A stretch of 64,000 bases of DNA from Neurospora crassa OR74A. Lineage: Eukaryota; Ascomycota; Sordariomycetes; Sordariales; Sordariaceae. The position numbers were made by a program, and so were the translations under genes. The notes beneath the pieces are model-generated. The model made no database searches and had not been told where the DNA came from. It saw nothing but the letters and a program-made list of their open reading frames with translations. Below are positions 26,116-37,345 of the stretch, in pieces. How positions within the stretch are numbered: the first letter of the stretch is position 1; every line of letters begins with the position of its first letter. Location of the stretch: the NCBI RefSeq assembly GCF_000182925.2, contig NC_026505.1, positions 2,108,001-2,172,000 of the forward strand, given 5' to 3'.

Positions 26116-26180
26116 GTACCTAGGTACGTACTGTACGTACGCAGTGAAGGTACATCGATAGGTACCTTTGCTGCCTAGGT
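26116..26180. repeat. Cluster of TACCTAGGTA / GTACGTAC palindromic words
   Basis: Within 65 bp are the palindrome GTACCTAGGTAC (26116-26127), two GTACGTAC palindromes separated by one T (26124-26140), ATAGGTACCT (26158-26167) and CCTAGGTAGC shortly after. Related single words recur through the intergenic DNA, for example near 16410-16432, 21916-21930, 42664, 47662 and 51204. Function is unknown. Confidence 0.7.
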
Positions 26181-27739
26181 AGCCTGAAGCTCATCGCGAT
26201 AAGACCTGTAGCGCTGTGGCCCCTTTGTTGGTGCTTTGAGTGGAGTCTATTTGTGTTAGTGTACATAGCGCCGGCACCAGCCACAATCGCAGCATTGCAG
26301 CAACGACTTCCATTTCGAATTTGACATACAACCAAATAATGACATCCCGCCGTCCAACGCCTTTGTGAAAGTCGCCAGATATCCTCGATTCAGCGCATAA
26401 TTGCCATTAAAGAGTCCAGTCGCGTTCAGCGTGAAGCAAAGAAAATTGCTGGCTGCAAAGGCGGCATACCAGTCACGTGTGCAAGTGTACCCTCCCTGTG
26501 ACAATATACAACCTTGGATCTCTTGAAGTCGACATTGGACAAGTTCTATTTGTTGCAAGTCCATGTCGCACAAACTGCAAGCGACCTTTTTCAAACTTGA
26601 CAGTAGTAACCCAGTACACCACCATGAGCAATAAGGGGGTCGTAAGGTAGGTAACCAGAGACTTCCCAACCCTATTGCCTTGATTTCCAAAGCCTACCAT
26701 CAAGTCTACCACATAAGAATGGAAGTCTTCATACGTACATTGTGTGCATCGGTTCCTATATTTGGACGATCAGATCGCTGCAAGGGTTCCGTAACCAATA
26801 CCACGGTTCCTTGTGCTCAGGCCCCGAATCAATTAATTTATTTGAACAAAAGTCTGGTGCAGGATGGACGGGATGTACGGCGATCATCCTGGAGACACTC
26901 ATCAACACCGACGGGATGGCATGTTATTCGGAAGTGGAAGTGTGCTCCGACCCGTCAAACTCTCCCTCGGGGAACTCAGCAACACAAGAGGACAAGTGAT
27001 ATCTTGCGCGTCAAACGATACTGACACTGGCTCTCAATCTCAAGTGCGTTGTGCAACAAATACGACCCTGGGAATTTTCCTCGCCATCCACGGTGAGCGA
27101 TGCCAGTACTCTCCATTGGGCCAAAGTGGGCGGAAGACTCTTAGAAGACATCACACTTTAGGTGTTACTTTTGGTCGTCACTTCTGGCGCGCTTCTCTCG
27201 TCACTCCATTCGGCCTCGCCGGTTGCGACGTTGACTGTTGGGTACCATCGTCCCGTCCCTCCACGCCTCCGCCCCCGGCGCCGCCCGTCCCTACCACGGG
27301 CCACTCCCGGAGACATGACTGATTTGAGCTTTAACCTTTCGGTGCTCTACCCGTTTGTGGAAGGCCGGCCTCCAGAGAGGGTAACAGAAAATCGCAGCAA
27401 AGAAGACATGGAAAAGCTTGTTGGCTTCCATGATGCCATGAGTGCTTAGACTACTGGACGGCTCGGTCTTCTCATCACTATCAACACGGGACTATCCATC
27501 ATGATGTCGGCTGCCGTTCACGGTGAACCGATGGCGCCCCTCCTTCACATAAGTTAATACTTCCTCCCCACTTCTGGATACTCGAAATCGAGAATCGTGC
27601 CACTCTCGGTATAGAATTAAGGCAAAGAGATGTCTGCCGTCTCCGGACGCCCCAAGAGTGAAAGCGGTCTCCCAGACCCATCGGGATGTCGCAAAAATGA
27701 CCCACTGAAATTCCGTATTGCTTCCTTAACTGAAGCGTA

Positions 27740-27815
27740 CCCCTTTCCTTTTTCTTTTTCATTTTTCCCTTTTCTATTTTCCTTCTTTTTTTTTTTTTTT
27801 TTTCTCTCTTTTCTC
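27740..27815. repeat. Long polypyrimidine tract
   Basis: About 75 nt are almost only T and C, with two A interruptions, and include an 18-T run at 27786-27803. Strand asymmetry of this kind can form unusual DNA structure or mark a promoter/UTR pyrimidine tract. No gene is assigned beside it. Confidence 0.85.
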
Positions 27816-30800
27816 ATACGTGCTCGACATCAGAAAATCCCATGCACCATCGAGAGGCTCGAATACCCTTTGTCAGAAACTTGTCTGGCTCTTGTGTCAT
27901 CCTTCCCCCAATAGTTGAGGTTTCCAGCGAAGCACCAATGAATGGAAAGAAATAGAGGTAGCTAGGTACATCTCACAAGCCAGGGACACACCGAAGACAC
28001 TCGTACATAGCGGAATAGGTAGCAATACTTTTCGGCAAGCACCCGTGATGCTTACTGTACTCTTCAACACACAAGATATCCGGAATGTCAGCATGACGTC
28101 CCGACTCTGTACGCCCTCGATCGAGCCACAGAATGAGGCCTCATTGCATAGTCACACCGGGGGGCCACCGATCAAACTTTCTTCTTCAACATACCATAGG
28201 CCCTCTTCCAAACGGCTTAGCAAGCAACACCTGGGCACAAAAGGATATTTCTAGCAGCACTCCTTTCACTGACATACCGGATGCTGAGCATCCCGGTCGT
28301 ACAAACGATGGGACCCAATTTCCCGGGACGAGATGCATGACTCTATACACATCGGTTCGATTTGGACAACTGTTTTCAACGAGTGACGTCTTCATCTCGC
28401 CCTCGTTCGTATCACGATATCCTGTTGTACACTTGTAAACCTAAACGAGGGACAAGAGATCTCCATCAGGCCATTACAACTCTGATGATCCCGGAGATGT
28501 ACCATTTTCCTCTATCGATCTATGCGCCACTATTCAGGGTCCCATCCAGATATGTAGACCGATAGGGGTCCCAGGAACTAAAGGCAGGGACAAGGACAAG
28601 GACAGATGAGGCGAAGCCCACGTAGGCCTGTCCGACCTTGCAGTATGTATCGATGCTAAATCCTGAGCGCAGTCTGGGCGCTCGCATTCACACGAGTTTT
28701 CGGTTCCCAGCTGGATGGTTCGGTAGTCCCCTCCCCCCGCGCCACCACCATTTCTGGAAAGGGGAGGCAGTGGGACACTCCAGTTCACTGCAGTCTGGCC
28801 AGACGTTCATGGTATGTATGGGTGTACTTTGGCCCGGGCCAGACCATTAACAGCCGATAGCTTCTTTTCTTTTGCCGGCCATCGTACACTTTACCATTTT
28901 ATACTACCTAGTGCAGTGTATATCTAGTCTCAACGTCTGTGTCTTGTTCGGGCTCATTCCCGAATGGTTTCTTAAACGAGGTTTCGAAGCTAGTGTTGTG
29001 CCTGCTATGCGCAAGCCACAATTGCGGAGTTGAGACCGTTTCGGTTCAGTCAAGTACTTTGGAGGAATGAGATTGGGCGGACGGTTTCAAGGTTGAAGGG
29101 TCCAACTGAACCAATACAAGTCACCACAACACCTAACATAGTGTGTTTACGTTTCCAACAGGAAAAAAAATAAATAAAAAAACAAAAAAAAATCTGCACT
29201 TGAACTGGTCTGATTGTAATAGGCTCGGAGCAAGTTCGAGGAGGAGCATGGTAAAGGAATATTTTTCGGAGGCGGCCCTTGATTAGCTCGGTCGGTCAGA
29301 TGTCCACGAGGTGCGGATTTCCGAATCCTGGCTAAGATCCTAGTGGTGTTAGTCGTCTATAGTTCAGTTGGAACAAGACCATGCCCCTGCCGAACGAGGA
29401 TTTTGACCATAACCAGGGCTTGAGGTTATATGTATTGGTCCGATAAGCCTATCCCGCAAGCAATCATACCAATCTCCAAAGGTATACCCGGAACAAGTCA
29501 AAGTCACGCAAGATTGAGAATAGTGTCAAAGGAAGATCTGGACCTCTTTGGACCCTTGCCACCCCGCATCCTCGAGTCTAAACCCCATGGACCGGATAGG
29601 TAAGATACGTATTATGTAAGTATGTATCATCTGGCTCCTTCCCCGGATCACCAAAGTCTTGGGTACTTCTTGCACATCACTCGATCAGATCATACCTTTG
29701 GATCCCAAATCAGCACGCTCTTTCCGCTTATTTTTGCCGCATTCGTTTGCCTTGCAGCTGCCGTGCCGCGGTGAAACAAAATGTGTGCGATTTGTGTACT
29801 TCAGTCCTAACCAGGATAGACACCAGCCATCCTGGCCTTGTGAGGGTAGAACCTAATCAGCCATTATCGTGAGGTGTAGTCGCGCGTCTCTCATGCCCGG
29901 GCCCAGTGGCGATGTTTCTTTCTCCCGTGTAAACTGAACTTCAGCCTTTTGCTTTCTTGGAGGAGCAACGACCTACGATTGCCGAACCGATGATGATTGA
30001 TGAGGAAGGAACAATCAGTCATTGGTAATTACGGAGTATGCCTACCACCTTCCAACAAAAAATCAGGTGGGACAGGTTAAGCAAGACGTAAAAAGTGTAG
30101 TAATCACAAGTGAAGAGCTCAACTTTTACGAACGGCATTTGCGAATGATCTGCACAAGAGGATGAAATGGCCACCATCCGACAACGAGCAAGAGTAAACT
30201 CCGTTATATGGCGTTTAAGTTTGTCTCGTATAAGCAATGCTTTACGCCAAGTGTGAAGAACGTGTGGTAAATGCCGACGGAGTCATGGGGGCCAATAGGG
30301 GATAAGTATGTACATCACCAGGTTTGATCACTTCCCTGTATGAGATATCCATATGGGCTTACTATTCCGATATCTGCTCGAGTTCCAAGTAATGCCTACT
30401 GTAAATGCTATGATTCGTCCAACCCGTCCTTGCCGCCATTCAACAATTCACCTCATCGCTTCCGCAAATCCAGGGCCGACTACGTCTGAGATGAGAATAC
30501 TTCAGGCAGGCCAAGGCCAAGTCCATCTCCCTTGGACAGGACGCAAGGGAATGTCTTGACAACACGTAGCTGGTAGTTGGCCATCCATTCATTTTTCCCA
30601 CTTGGCTAAGATTGAGGAAGGTACGCATGGAAAGAAAAGCGTACATCGGTCTGGCATTCGTCCATTTGCAGACCTCGTTCACCACTCACGATGCAAGTCG
30701 TTCTTCGTGTCTGGACCGACAACTACAGAAAGAACCGAAGGATTGACACCTAAGGTGGTCGATCGTATAACGCCAATCATCGTCATGATCATCAACGGGA

Positions 30801-32509
30801 GTGTGAGAGAAGCAAAAGCCACTGACGAGATATGTGCCAAGAGTAAGCCGGGTTTGGTTTGTCGCCGACGAAAAAGCCTCCTCCTGCTTAACCGCTTCGA
30901 AAGGCGCCAATCCTGATGGTCGATTGCTTCTTGGGACTTTACCCCTTTTAGGTGCAGCTAAGAGATCCCAGAAAAGGTGGTCGCCTACCAGGCGCGCGCC
31001 TCATGTAGTTACTGTCTTTGGTTAAGTCGTGAGTTTTGTTGCGCGAACTAAATCGCGGACAGACGGATTTGAGGACTGGGTCCTCTTCGAACGACTTGGG
31101 AGACAATTAGTGGGATACTCATTCAGTGAAGTGCCACTGCTCGTGTCGACAGGTGAAAGAAGGCTCAAGTAAGGATTTCACAGGTAGACTCTCAATCGTC
31201 TTTCATGAGAGCCCCAACCTTGCAAAGAGATACCCTTGGGAAACGTAACAAGAACAACATGAACTGTTCATGAGAGTAAGCCGATCTGCATCATGCTGGG
31301 TGTGTTAGAGTTCCTCGGTACCCCATCATGACAAAGAACATAGGTACCAGACAAGGGGAGGGATAACTTCACGTAATTGATTCAGCCCTCACCCCCGTAG
31401 GCTTGCTCACGGCCAACCTTGGCTTCGATACTCGTCGACCAAGATATCCCCGGGACCATAGTAATTATATATCCTTTAGCCTGGCTTGGGCCACAAGTTG
31501 TAGAGGTACTTTGGCTTAGTACCCGGTAACGGATCACACTTACACTGTCCGTACTCTCCATTAACGCTGCGCGTCTCGTCCCGGGATATGTTGTCGCCTG
31601 AGTTACTTTGTCAGCTCTGATCAACGCCGCAAGCAAACGAGCCAAGAAGATAAGATTTTCAGCGGTGCAAGAGCGCTTAGTACGGGGAAGGTGTAGAGGC
31701 AATGGGGTGAGATATCGAAGAGCTAGATAGCATGCAAATCATAGATCAGAGCATATCCAGCATCGAATAAAGCAACAAACAATAAGCTCAAGAAGTAACA
31801 AGACCGCCGACAAGGCCGATGATAAGGAGCAAAGATGACCCAAAACTCTGATATGTAAATCTATAGGACTAAGCAAGCTCAAATTTGCTCATCAACAAGC
31901 GAAACCAACGGCCCAGCATCCTCTTGATCCTGGATAGACTCTAGGCATGTTTAAATAATCCTCAAAGCCATGTAATGACTGGCTTGCAGTACCCTTGCGT
32001 CCCCAGGCCCAAACAATCTCCTTTGAAACTCGAATGGCCAGAATAGTCTCAGTTTTCGACGTGATACCCTGATGAAAGGGGAGGGACTCTCAGTTCGCAG
32101 ATTTCAAACGCCATAAAGACGAACCAAGCTGTCGAGCATTTTAAGCGCCGATAAAAGCAACCTCTGCTTGACTATCCAGCGCCCTTCTCGTTCTTAGGGT
32201 GATTGACTGGTGATCGTTCTTGATGTGTTGTAGGCTGGCCAATTTCGCTGGTGAACAGGAGGTTCGTTGCGCGGTGACTTAGGAGTCGTGACGAGATCGT
32301 GAAAGGCGGCGTAAGATGGAAGCAACCGGGGTCACTCCGGATATCAGTCTAAGAACCCTGGTGCTTTATTCCCACAATGCTAAAACAAGGCAGATACCCA
32401 AACGCCATTCGCCGTTCCAGATTTACAAAACCATCCTGCCAGTAGAACACCGAATTATGTGAAGGTTCCAGAACAGAGCAACGAAGATAGAACAGTACTA
32501 ATTCGAAAC

Positions 32510-33959
32510 TCAGTTATCGACGAACTCCTTCTGCTGGTAGACGCAAGAAACCATGGCGTGGTCACGCTCGTAAGGCTCTGTGGGTGATTGTTAGTTATTG
32601 TTGGCTCTATCAACCAAAAGGGAAGCGGATGGACGTACCAAGAGTCAACTGCTCCTTGGGGAAAAACTTGTCCTCACGGAGCTTCTGGACCTCAGAGGCG
32701 AAGACCTGCTCGGGAGGAGCAGTGGAGTCAATGCAAGAAGCCTTGATAGAGATGAGAAGACCACCACCCTGCTTCAAGAAGAGCTTGGCGTTGATGCCGA
32801 CAATTCTGAAATGTGTTAGTGTCAGGCACATACAGTGTCAAGGATCTGTATAAGTCGGCTTACCTGGCCTGATCGGGCTGGGCAACATCGGCGAAGATGA
32901 CATCGACCATGGGGAGCAGCATGCGGTAAGCCATGGGCTTACGGGCATCCTCAACGATGGGGATGACGTTGGTGCGGCGAGTAGCCATGTTGATGAGGTC
33001 ACGGCCGGAACGGTGAGAGAACTCGACGGCGTAAACGGAACCAGTAGGACCGACGATATCGGCAACGTGAGAGACCGAGGTACCGGAGGCAGCACCGAGG
33101 TAGAGGACCTTGGAACCAGGCTTCATATAGATGGTTTCAAGACCACCGAGGATACCGGCAGCAAGCTTCGAACGGAAAGGGTTCCAAATCTGCAAAGTCC
33201 AATGTTAGTCTTTGTCTGAGGCCACAAGCTGGAAAGCCTGGAAAACGTACGCGGTACTCAGTCTTGGTGGAAGCACCACCTTCCTCCTTAGAGGCGTTCT
33301 CGACAGAGATTCTCTTCTCGCCATAGACGGACTCGCCAGGGACAAGGTTGACGGTAGCGAGGAGATCCTCCTTACCACCACGAGCGACGAAGACGCCCTT
33401 GTGACGGTGAGGCTCGACGATGACCTTCTTGCCAGCAGCACCACCCTTGGCGCCACCGCGGGCACCACCGCGACCACGGGTAGCACTATACTCATAATGT
33501 CAGTCAATGTCTTTGGAGTAATCAAGGGTTTTGAACACAAGACGTACCCGCCACGGCCACCACCGCGAGGACCGCCACGACCACGGGGAGCACCACCACC
33601 ACGGCCGCCTGTTAAGTCATTGTCAGTAAAGTGTTGCGTTAATGTGGTTGCTGTTGCCATCGCATGTTGAGTCGAGTTGCGATATGAAGTTCGACTGAAA
33701 TCGCCATCCTACTACGAGAAGTCAAGAGGCATGCATGGCGACCACGGGCCGCAGCAGACGCAGAGACATCTCTCAAGATGACGAACAGAAGCAACGACAT
33801 AACCGCAAAGACCATTCAGGCGATGGCATTGAGGCCAAACTCACCACCGAAGCCACCACGGCTACCGCCACGGGCGCCGCCTCTGCCACCACGATCACCA
33901 CCGAATCCACCACGACCACCGCCACGGGCGCCGCCTCTGCCACCACGCTCGAAGCCCAT
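32510..33959 (-). CDS. nop1: Fibrillarin, rRNA 2'-O-methyltransferase of box C/D snoRNPs
   Basis: Six exons (33959-33845, 33608-33548, 33485-33251, 33189-32864, 32805-32639, 32577-32510) give 323 aa, the usual fibrillarin length. Residues 1 to about 80 form the Gly/Arg-rich domain, beginning [10 protein letters not shown]; the methyltransferase part follows. [20 protein letters not shown] is the fibrillarin N-terminal signature. [20 protein letters not shown] (about 165-184) is the SAM-binding region, [13 protein letters not shown] follows, and [16 protein letters not shown] carries the downstream conserved acidic motif. The protein methylates ribose 2'-OH groups of pre-rRNA under snoRNA guidance in the nucleolus, together with Nop56, Nop58 and Snu13 (family knowledge). 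It is divergent from the uL22 gene. Splice sites are all GT-AG and in phase. Confidence 0.98.
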
Positions 33960-34499
33960 TTTTATAGAATGTGTCGGTATTGATAAGTCGGAGTCGGTAT
34001 GAGTTGCGATTCTGGGCCGAAACGCGTTGTAAGATCAGTCGTGCGAGGCACAATGGGTTTAGAGTTGTCGCGCGGCGCTGTCGAGGACTCGGAAAAGAGC
34101 TTTTGCTGGAGCTGGGTGCAAAATTTCCTGGACATGGATTGAAAGAAAAAAAAGCGGGGCACGAAGTCTCATCGCTGGAGCACTTTTTTTTCCGGTCGAG
34201 GCCTTCTGCCTTTGCAATTGGCTGTCGTCCTGGCGTGGCGGTCGAGGCTCTCCAGTTTGTTGCGGATGCTATCGTGCACGGCCGGCAGTCCAGGAGGCAG
34301 GCTGTTATCGGCGCTAGCACTTACTGTCCCCGCGTGCACGTGCCTCAGGCAAAGTGACGGTCCGCACGAGCCACCTGCGCAGTGCCCACAGAGCCCTAAT
34401 CGCGAAAATCGGTTTTTGTACGCCAAAATTGGAACCCATCACCACCTCTGAACATCACACTTGGTCGATTCCCCGTCCTCTCATCGACAAGCAGGCAAG
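33960..34499. promoter_or_regulatory. Shared divergent promoter of fibrillarin and uL22
   Basis: This 540-bp spacer separates the fibrillarin ATG (minus) from the uL22 ATG (plus). It must contain both promoters and both 5' leaders. A perfect CACGTG E-box lies at 34337-34342, and an AGCCCTAATCGCGAAAATCG stretch lies near 34390, about 100 bp from the uL22 start. Short frames inside have no protein likeness. Promoter function follows from position; I cannot assign the factors that bind. Confidence 0.75.
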
Positions 34500-35542
34500 A
34501 TGGTGAGTAAATCCCTGCGAAATCCGCCGAACGAGAGAATCGCCGCCGTTATTTTGCTTCAGGACAGTTTTCGGGCTTCTGCAGCCGAAATGACGACGAA
34601 AGTCTCAACGGACGACAATGACGGCTTTGCGAGCATTGCGAGCACTTGGAGGAGAGGGAATCGCTGACCGAGTCTTGTTCAAAATCGCAGGTTCGGTACG
34701 CTGCGACTGAGATTGCCCCGGCTAAGTCCGCCCGCTCGCGCGGCTCTTACCTCCGTGTCTCCTTCAAGAACACCCGTGAGACCGCCCAGGCCATCAATGG
34801 CTGGAAGCTCCAGCGTGCTCAGAAGTTCCTCGAGAACGTTCTTGAGAAGAAGGAGGCTGTCCCCATGAGACGCTACGCTGGTGGCACCGGCCGCGCCGCC
34901 CAAGGTACGACTTACTCGATATTTACATGCACAAACACACCCGAACCGGTACATCATGCGACGACGACGACGACAGTGGGGAGGACAAAGTGGCGGGGGA
35001 ATAGGGGGGCATTGTCAGCATGATGGAACCGCGACCGACCGACACGAAACCGCAATCGAATGGAGGACATAGAAGACACGGTGCTGACCGTTTCTTCGTC
35101 ATATAGGCAAGCAGTTCGGTGTTTCCCGCGCCCGCTGGCCCGCCAAGTCCGCCGAGTTCCTTCTCGGTCTCCTCAAGAACGCTGAGGCCAACGCCGATGC
35201 CAAGGGTCTTGACACTGGCAACCTCGTTGTCAAGCACATCCAGGTCAACCAGGCCCCCAAGCAGCGCCGCCGCACTTACCGCGCTCACGGTCGCGTACGT
35301 CAAACCCGGAGATACCCCCCTGATTTCTGCTTCTGCGCCGGCAGATAGACGATCAAGCCGGTCATTGGCTAACAGTTATGTTTTAGATCAACCCCTACAT
35401 GTCCAACCCCTGCCACATCGAGCTCATCCTCACTGAGGCCGATGAGGTCGTCCAGAAGTCCGAGGCCGTTGTCCGCGAGGAGGCTCACCTTTCCTCCCGC
35501 CAGCGTGGCGCTCGCGTCCGCCGTGCCATCACTGCCGCTTAA
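34500..35542 (+). CDS. rpl17: 60S ribosomal protein uL22 (L17)
   Basis: Four exons (34500-34502, 34691-34904, 35107-35294, 35387-35542) encode 186 aa, normal for eukaryotic uL22. Exon 1 carries only the ATG, and splicing gives [20 protein letters not shown]. The family core follows: [15 protein letters not shown], a [17 protein letters not shown] segment, [20 protein letters not shown], and the [19 protein letters not shown] loop that in this family reaches the peptide exit tunnel. The C-terminus ends in RRAITAA. The protein acts in the cytosolic large subunit. The first two introns are long for the window (188 and 202 nt). It is divergent from fibrillarin. Confidence 0.98.
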
Positions 35543-36206
35543 ATGCGCTTTGATAGCTAGGTGATTGGACGAGGGGATGTTTTGATTGAGGGCTTCACTT
35601 TTTTTCCGGAACGGTGTACGCGAGCATGGCATTTTTCGGGTCAAGGTCACGATTCCAGGGAAAAAGGGGTCGATCATGAATACTCAATAAAAGAATTTGA
35701 GAAAGCATGACACGGCGAAACAAGTAATCATTCAAGCCCTGGCGTAATTGCCAACGGGACGCCAAACCGAACTGCGGGTTACCTGAGCTCTGAGAGTGGC
35801 TGTGACGTACCTGTCTGCCCCTGATGCAGAGCCGCATGATGTTCAGGTAGCTAGCCTTCCCGAAACGATACCCAATCCAGCATCCCCGAGTTCAGTTGGA
35901 TGTGCCCCCTTTGCTGCGTGAGAAGTGATGCTTGAGCAAATACAGCTGCTATTGAGGTTTCGCCACTGGGGGTATCTTGGGTATTGGACAGTCGTGGCTG
36001 TTATGATATCATAACCCTTTTGTATGAAATCCACCGATGCTTCTTATCTCTTCACCACATGTACAACAAGCCTTTGGTGATCGCACATTCTTCCCCTTGA
36101 GCACCCAGCGTGCTTCCAATGGCCGATCAGGGAGCTCATATAATTGTGATCATACACATAACCAAACAGATTCACCGCCAGTATCTAGATGAGTAAATGG
36201 GACTCT
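35543..36206. other. Convergent intergenic region
   Basis: This is the 3' side of uL22 (plus) facing the 3' side of the Uch37-type gene (minus). It should hold both 3' UTRs. Apart from a polyadenylation-type AATAAA, I see no gene or repeat. Confidence 0.6.
35686..35691 (+). terminator. Polyadenylation-type AATAAA after uL22
   Basis: AATAAA lies 144 nt past the uL22 stop, a plausible distance for a fungal 3' UTR. Position and motif are the only evidence. Confidence 0.5.
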
Positions 36207-37345
36207 TCAGCCCTGCATCTCTACGTCTTCCCCCTCTCCACCTTTCCTTGCCCTCTGCTCAGCTGCCCTCTTCTCCATCTTCTTCTTGCCCTGGTTAACC
36301 CAGTCGTCATACGCACTTCCTCCCGCCGCAAGCTTCGCCGACACAACACCCTTGAGAATTTCGCCCGCAAACCCAACAAAGTTGTGTCGCCTCAGGGCGT
36401 TCTCAAACCGCCAAGCCTCACGCTTGCGCTCCTCGGTTGCCAGCAATTCCTCATCAGCAAACTCGCGCGCCCGAATCCGTAGGTCTCGAATCATAGCCAG
36501 CAGGTTGAACCGGATCTCGCTGGCGTCATACCTGGCAATGCGCCGCTGCAGAACGTCCATCACCTTCTGCGGGAAGTCCTCCTGGGTACAAGCGCCGTGG
36601 CTGATGGGCGCCGGCTGCAGGCCGTCGAGCTCGTAAAGGGTGCCGCCGATTGGTGAGTACGCAATAAAATGAAATGCGTCTCCTTCCTCCTCGTCGGGCC
36701 GACGCTGCGTCTCGTCGATAAAGGGACTGCTGCGCGCAAACGAGTTGTGCGTGTCGCGGATCAGCTCCGAGTTGGAGAGCGCTTCGCCGCGGATTTCGGC
36801 CGGCAGGGCGATGGTGAAGTCGCGGAAGTCGCGAAGCTTGTCGCCGATGTCGATGTACCCCGCATCGCCTTCTTGGGAGACGGACGGGTCGGCTTTGTTG
36901 AGGAGCACGCTCAGGAGCGCCTGCGTGCCACACGCGTTCTGGATGGTCTGATGAGCGAAGAAGAGTCGTTCGCTGGCGTCGTAGTCGAAGGTGCCATCGA
37001 GAGGCTTGTCAGTCCCTCGGTAGGGCTCGTTTGTCGGGTACTTGAAGAGGAAGATGACGCCGTAGACGGGGTGCAGCTGCGCGAGGGCATCGGGTTCTAG
37101 GGAGAGGAGTTCTTCGAATTGAACACCTTTTACGCCGAGATTGGTGAGAAGGTCGGTAAAGACGCCCTTGAAGTGAATTGTCAGTCTTGAAGTCCTGCGC
37201 ATGTGCGTCGGGAGGTACCTTGACGTGGACAAATGGCCAACATACCGCATCGGACTCGACTGTGGACAAATTGTCAGCTCAGAACTTAAAGCAATGTAGC
37301 TGGGGTGTCGCAGCCCAACTTACTGGTGTTCCAACCACCACTCAT
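36207..37345 (-). CDS. uch2: Ubiquitin C-terminal hydrolase of the UCHL5/Uch37 family
   Basis: Exons 37345-37324, 37259-37246 (14 nt) and 37166-36207 encode 331 aa, close to the human protein's length. The start reads MSGGWNTIESDAGVFTDLL, matching the family N-terminus. Active-site residues are all present: oxyanion Gln85 and nucleophile Cys91 in AHQTIQNACGTQALLSVLL, His178 in DAFHFIAY, and Asp193 in YELDGLQPAP. The C-terminal tail has the RRHNFVGFAGEILK helix and a Lys/Glu-rich end, as in members that bind the proteasome subunit Rpn13. It should trim ubiquitin chains at the 26S proteasome and possibly act elsewhere in the nucleus. The third-exon acceptor is AAG rather than CAG/TAG, but the resulting junction restores the conserved sequence. 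Confidence 0.96.

Larger units (their letters stand above)
14432..32509. other. 18-kb gene-poor region, no credible gene
   Basis: Neither strand gives a frame with recognisable protein content. The longest frames (minus 18680-19438, plus 17379-17963, minus 17203-17799) have proline/arginine/serine-rich products with no domain, and most short ones overlap one another. The left few hundred bases are the zinc-finger gene promoter, and the right end is the fibrillarin 3' side. It contains the palindrome at 18208-18227, a CCCT-repeat near 21697-21720, the TACCTAGGTA cluster near 26116-26180, a C12 run at 25613-25624 and a polypyrimidine tract at 27740-27815. Non-coding RNAs cannot be excluded. Confidence 0.5.

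Noticed and set aside
31382-31702. 106-codon minus-strand frame as a small secreted protein
   Set aside because: No signal peptide or cysteine pattern; no support beyond being open.
35012-35095. Possible box C/D snoRNA in uL22 intron 2 (GTCAGC-ATGATGG ... GCTGAC)
   Set aside because: Box C has a mismatch, and the CTGA falls inside the pairing arm instead of next to it, so the canonical layout is not met.
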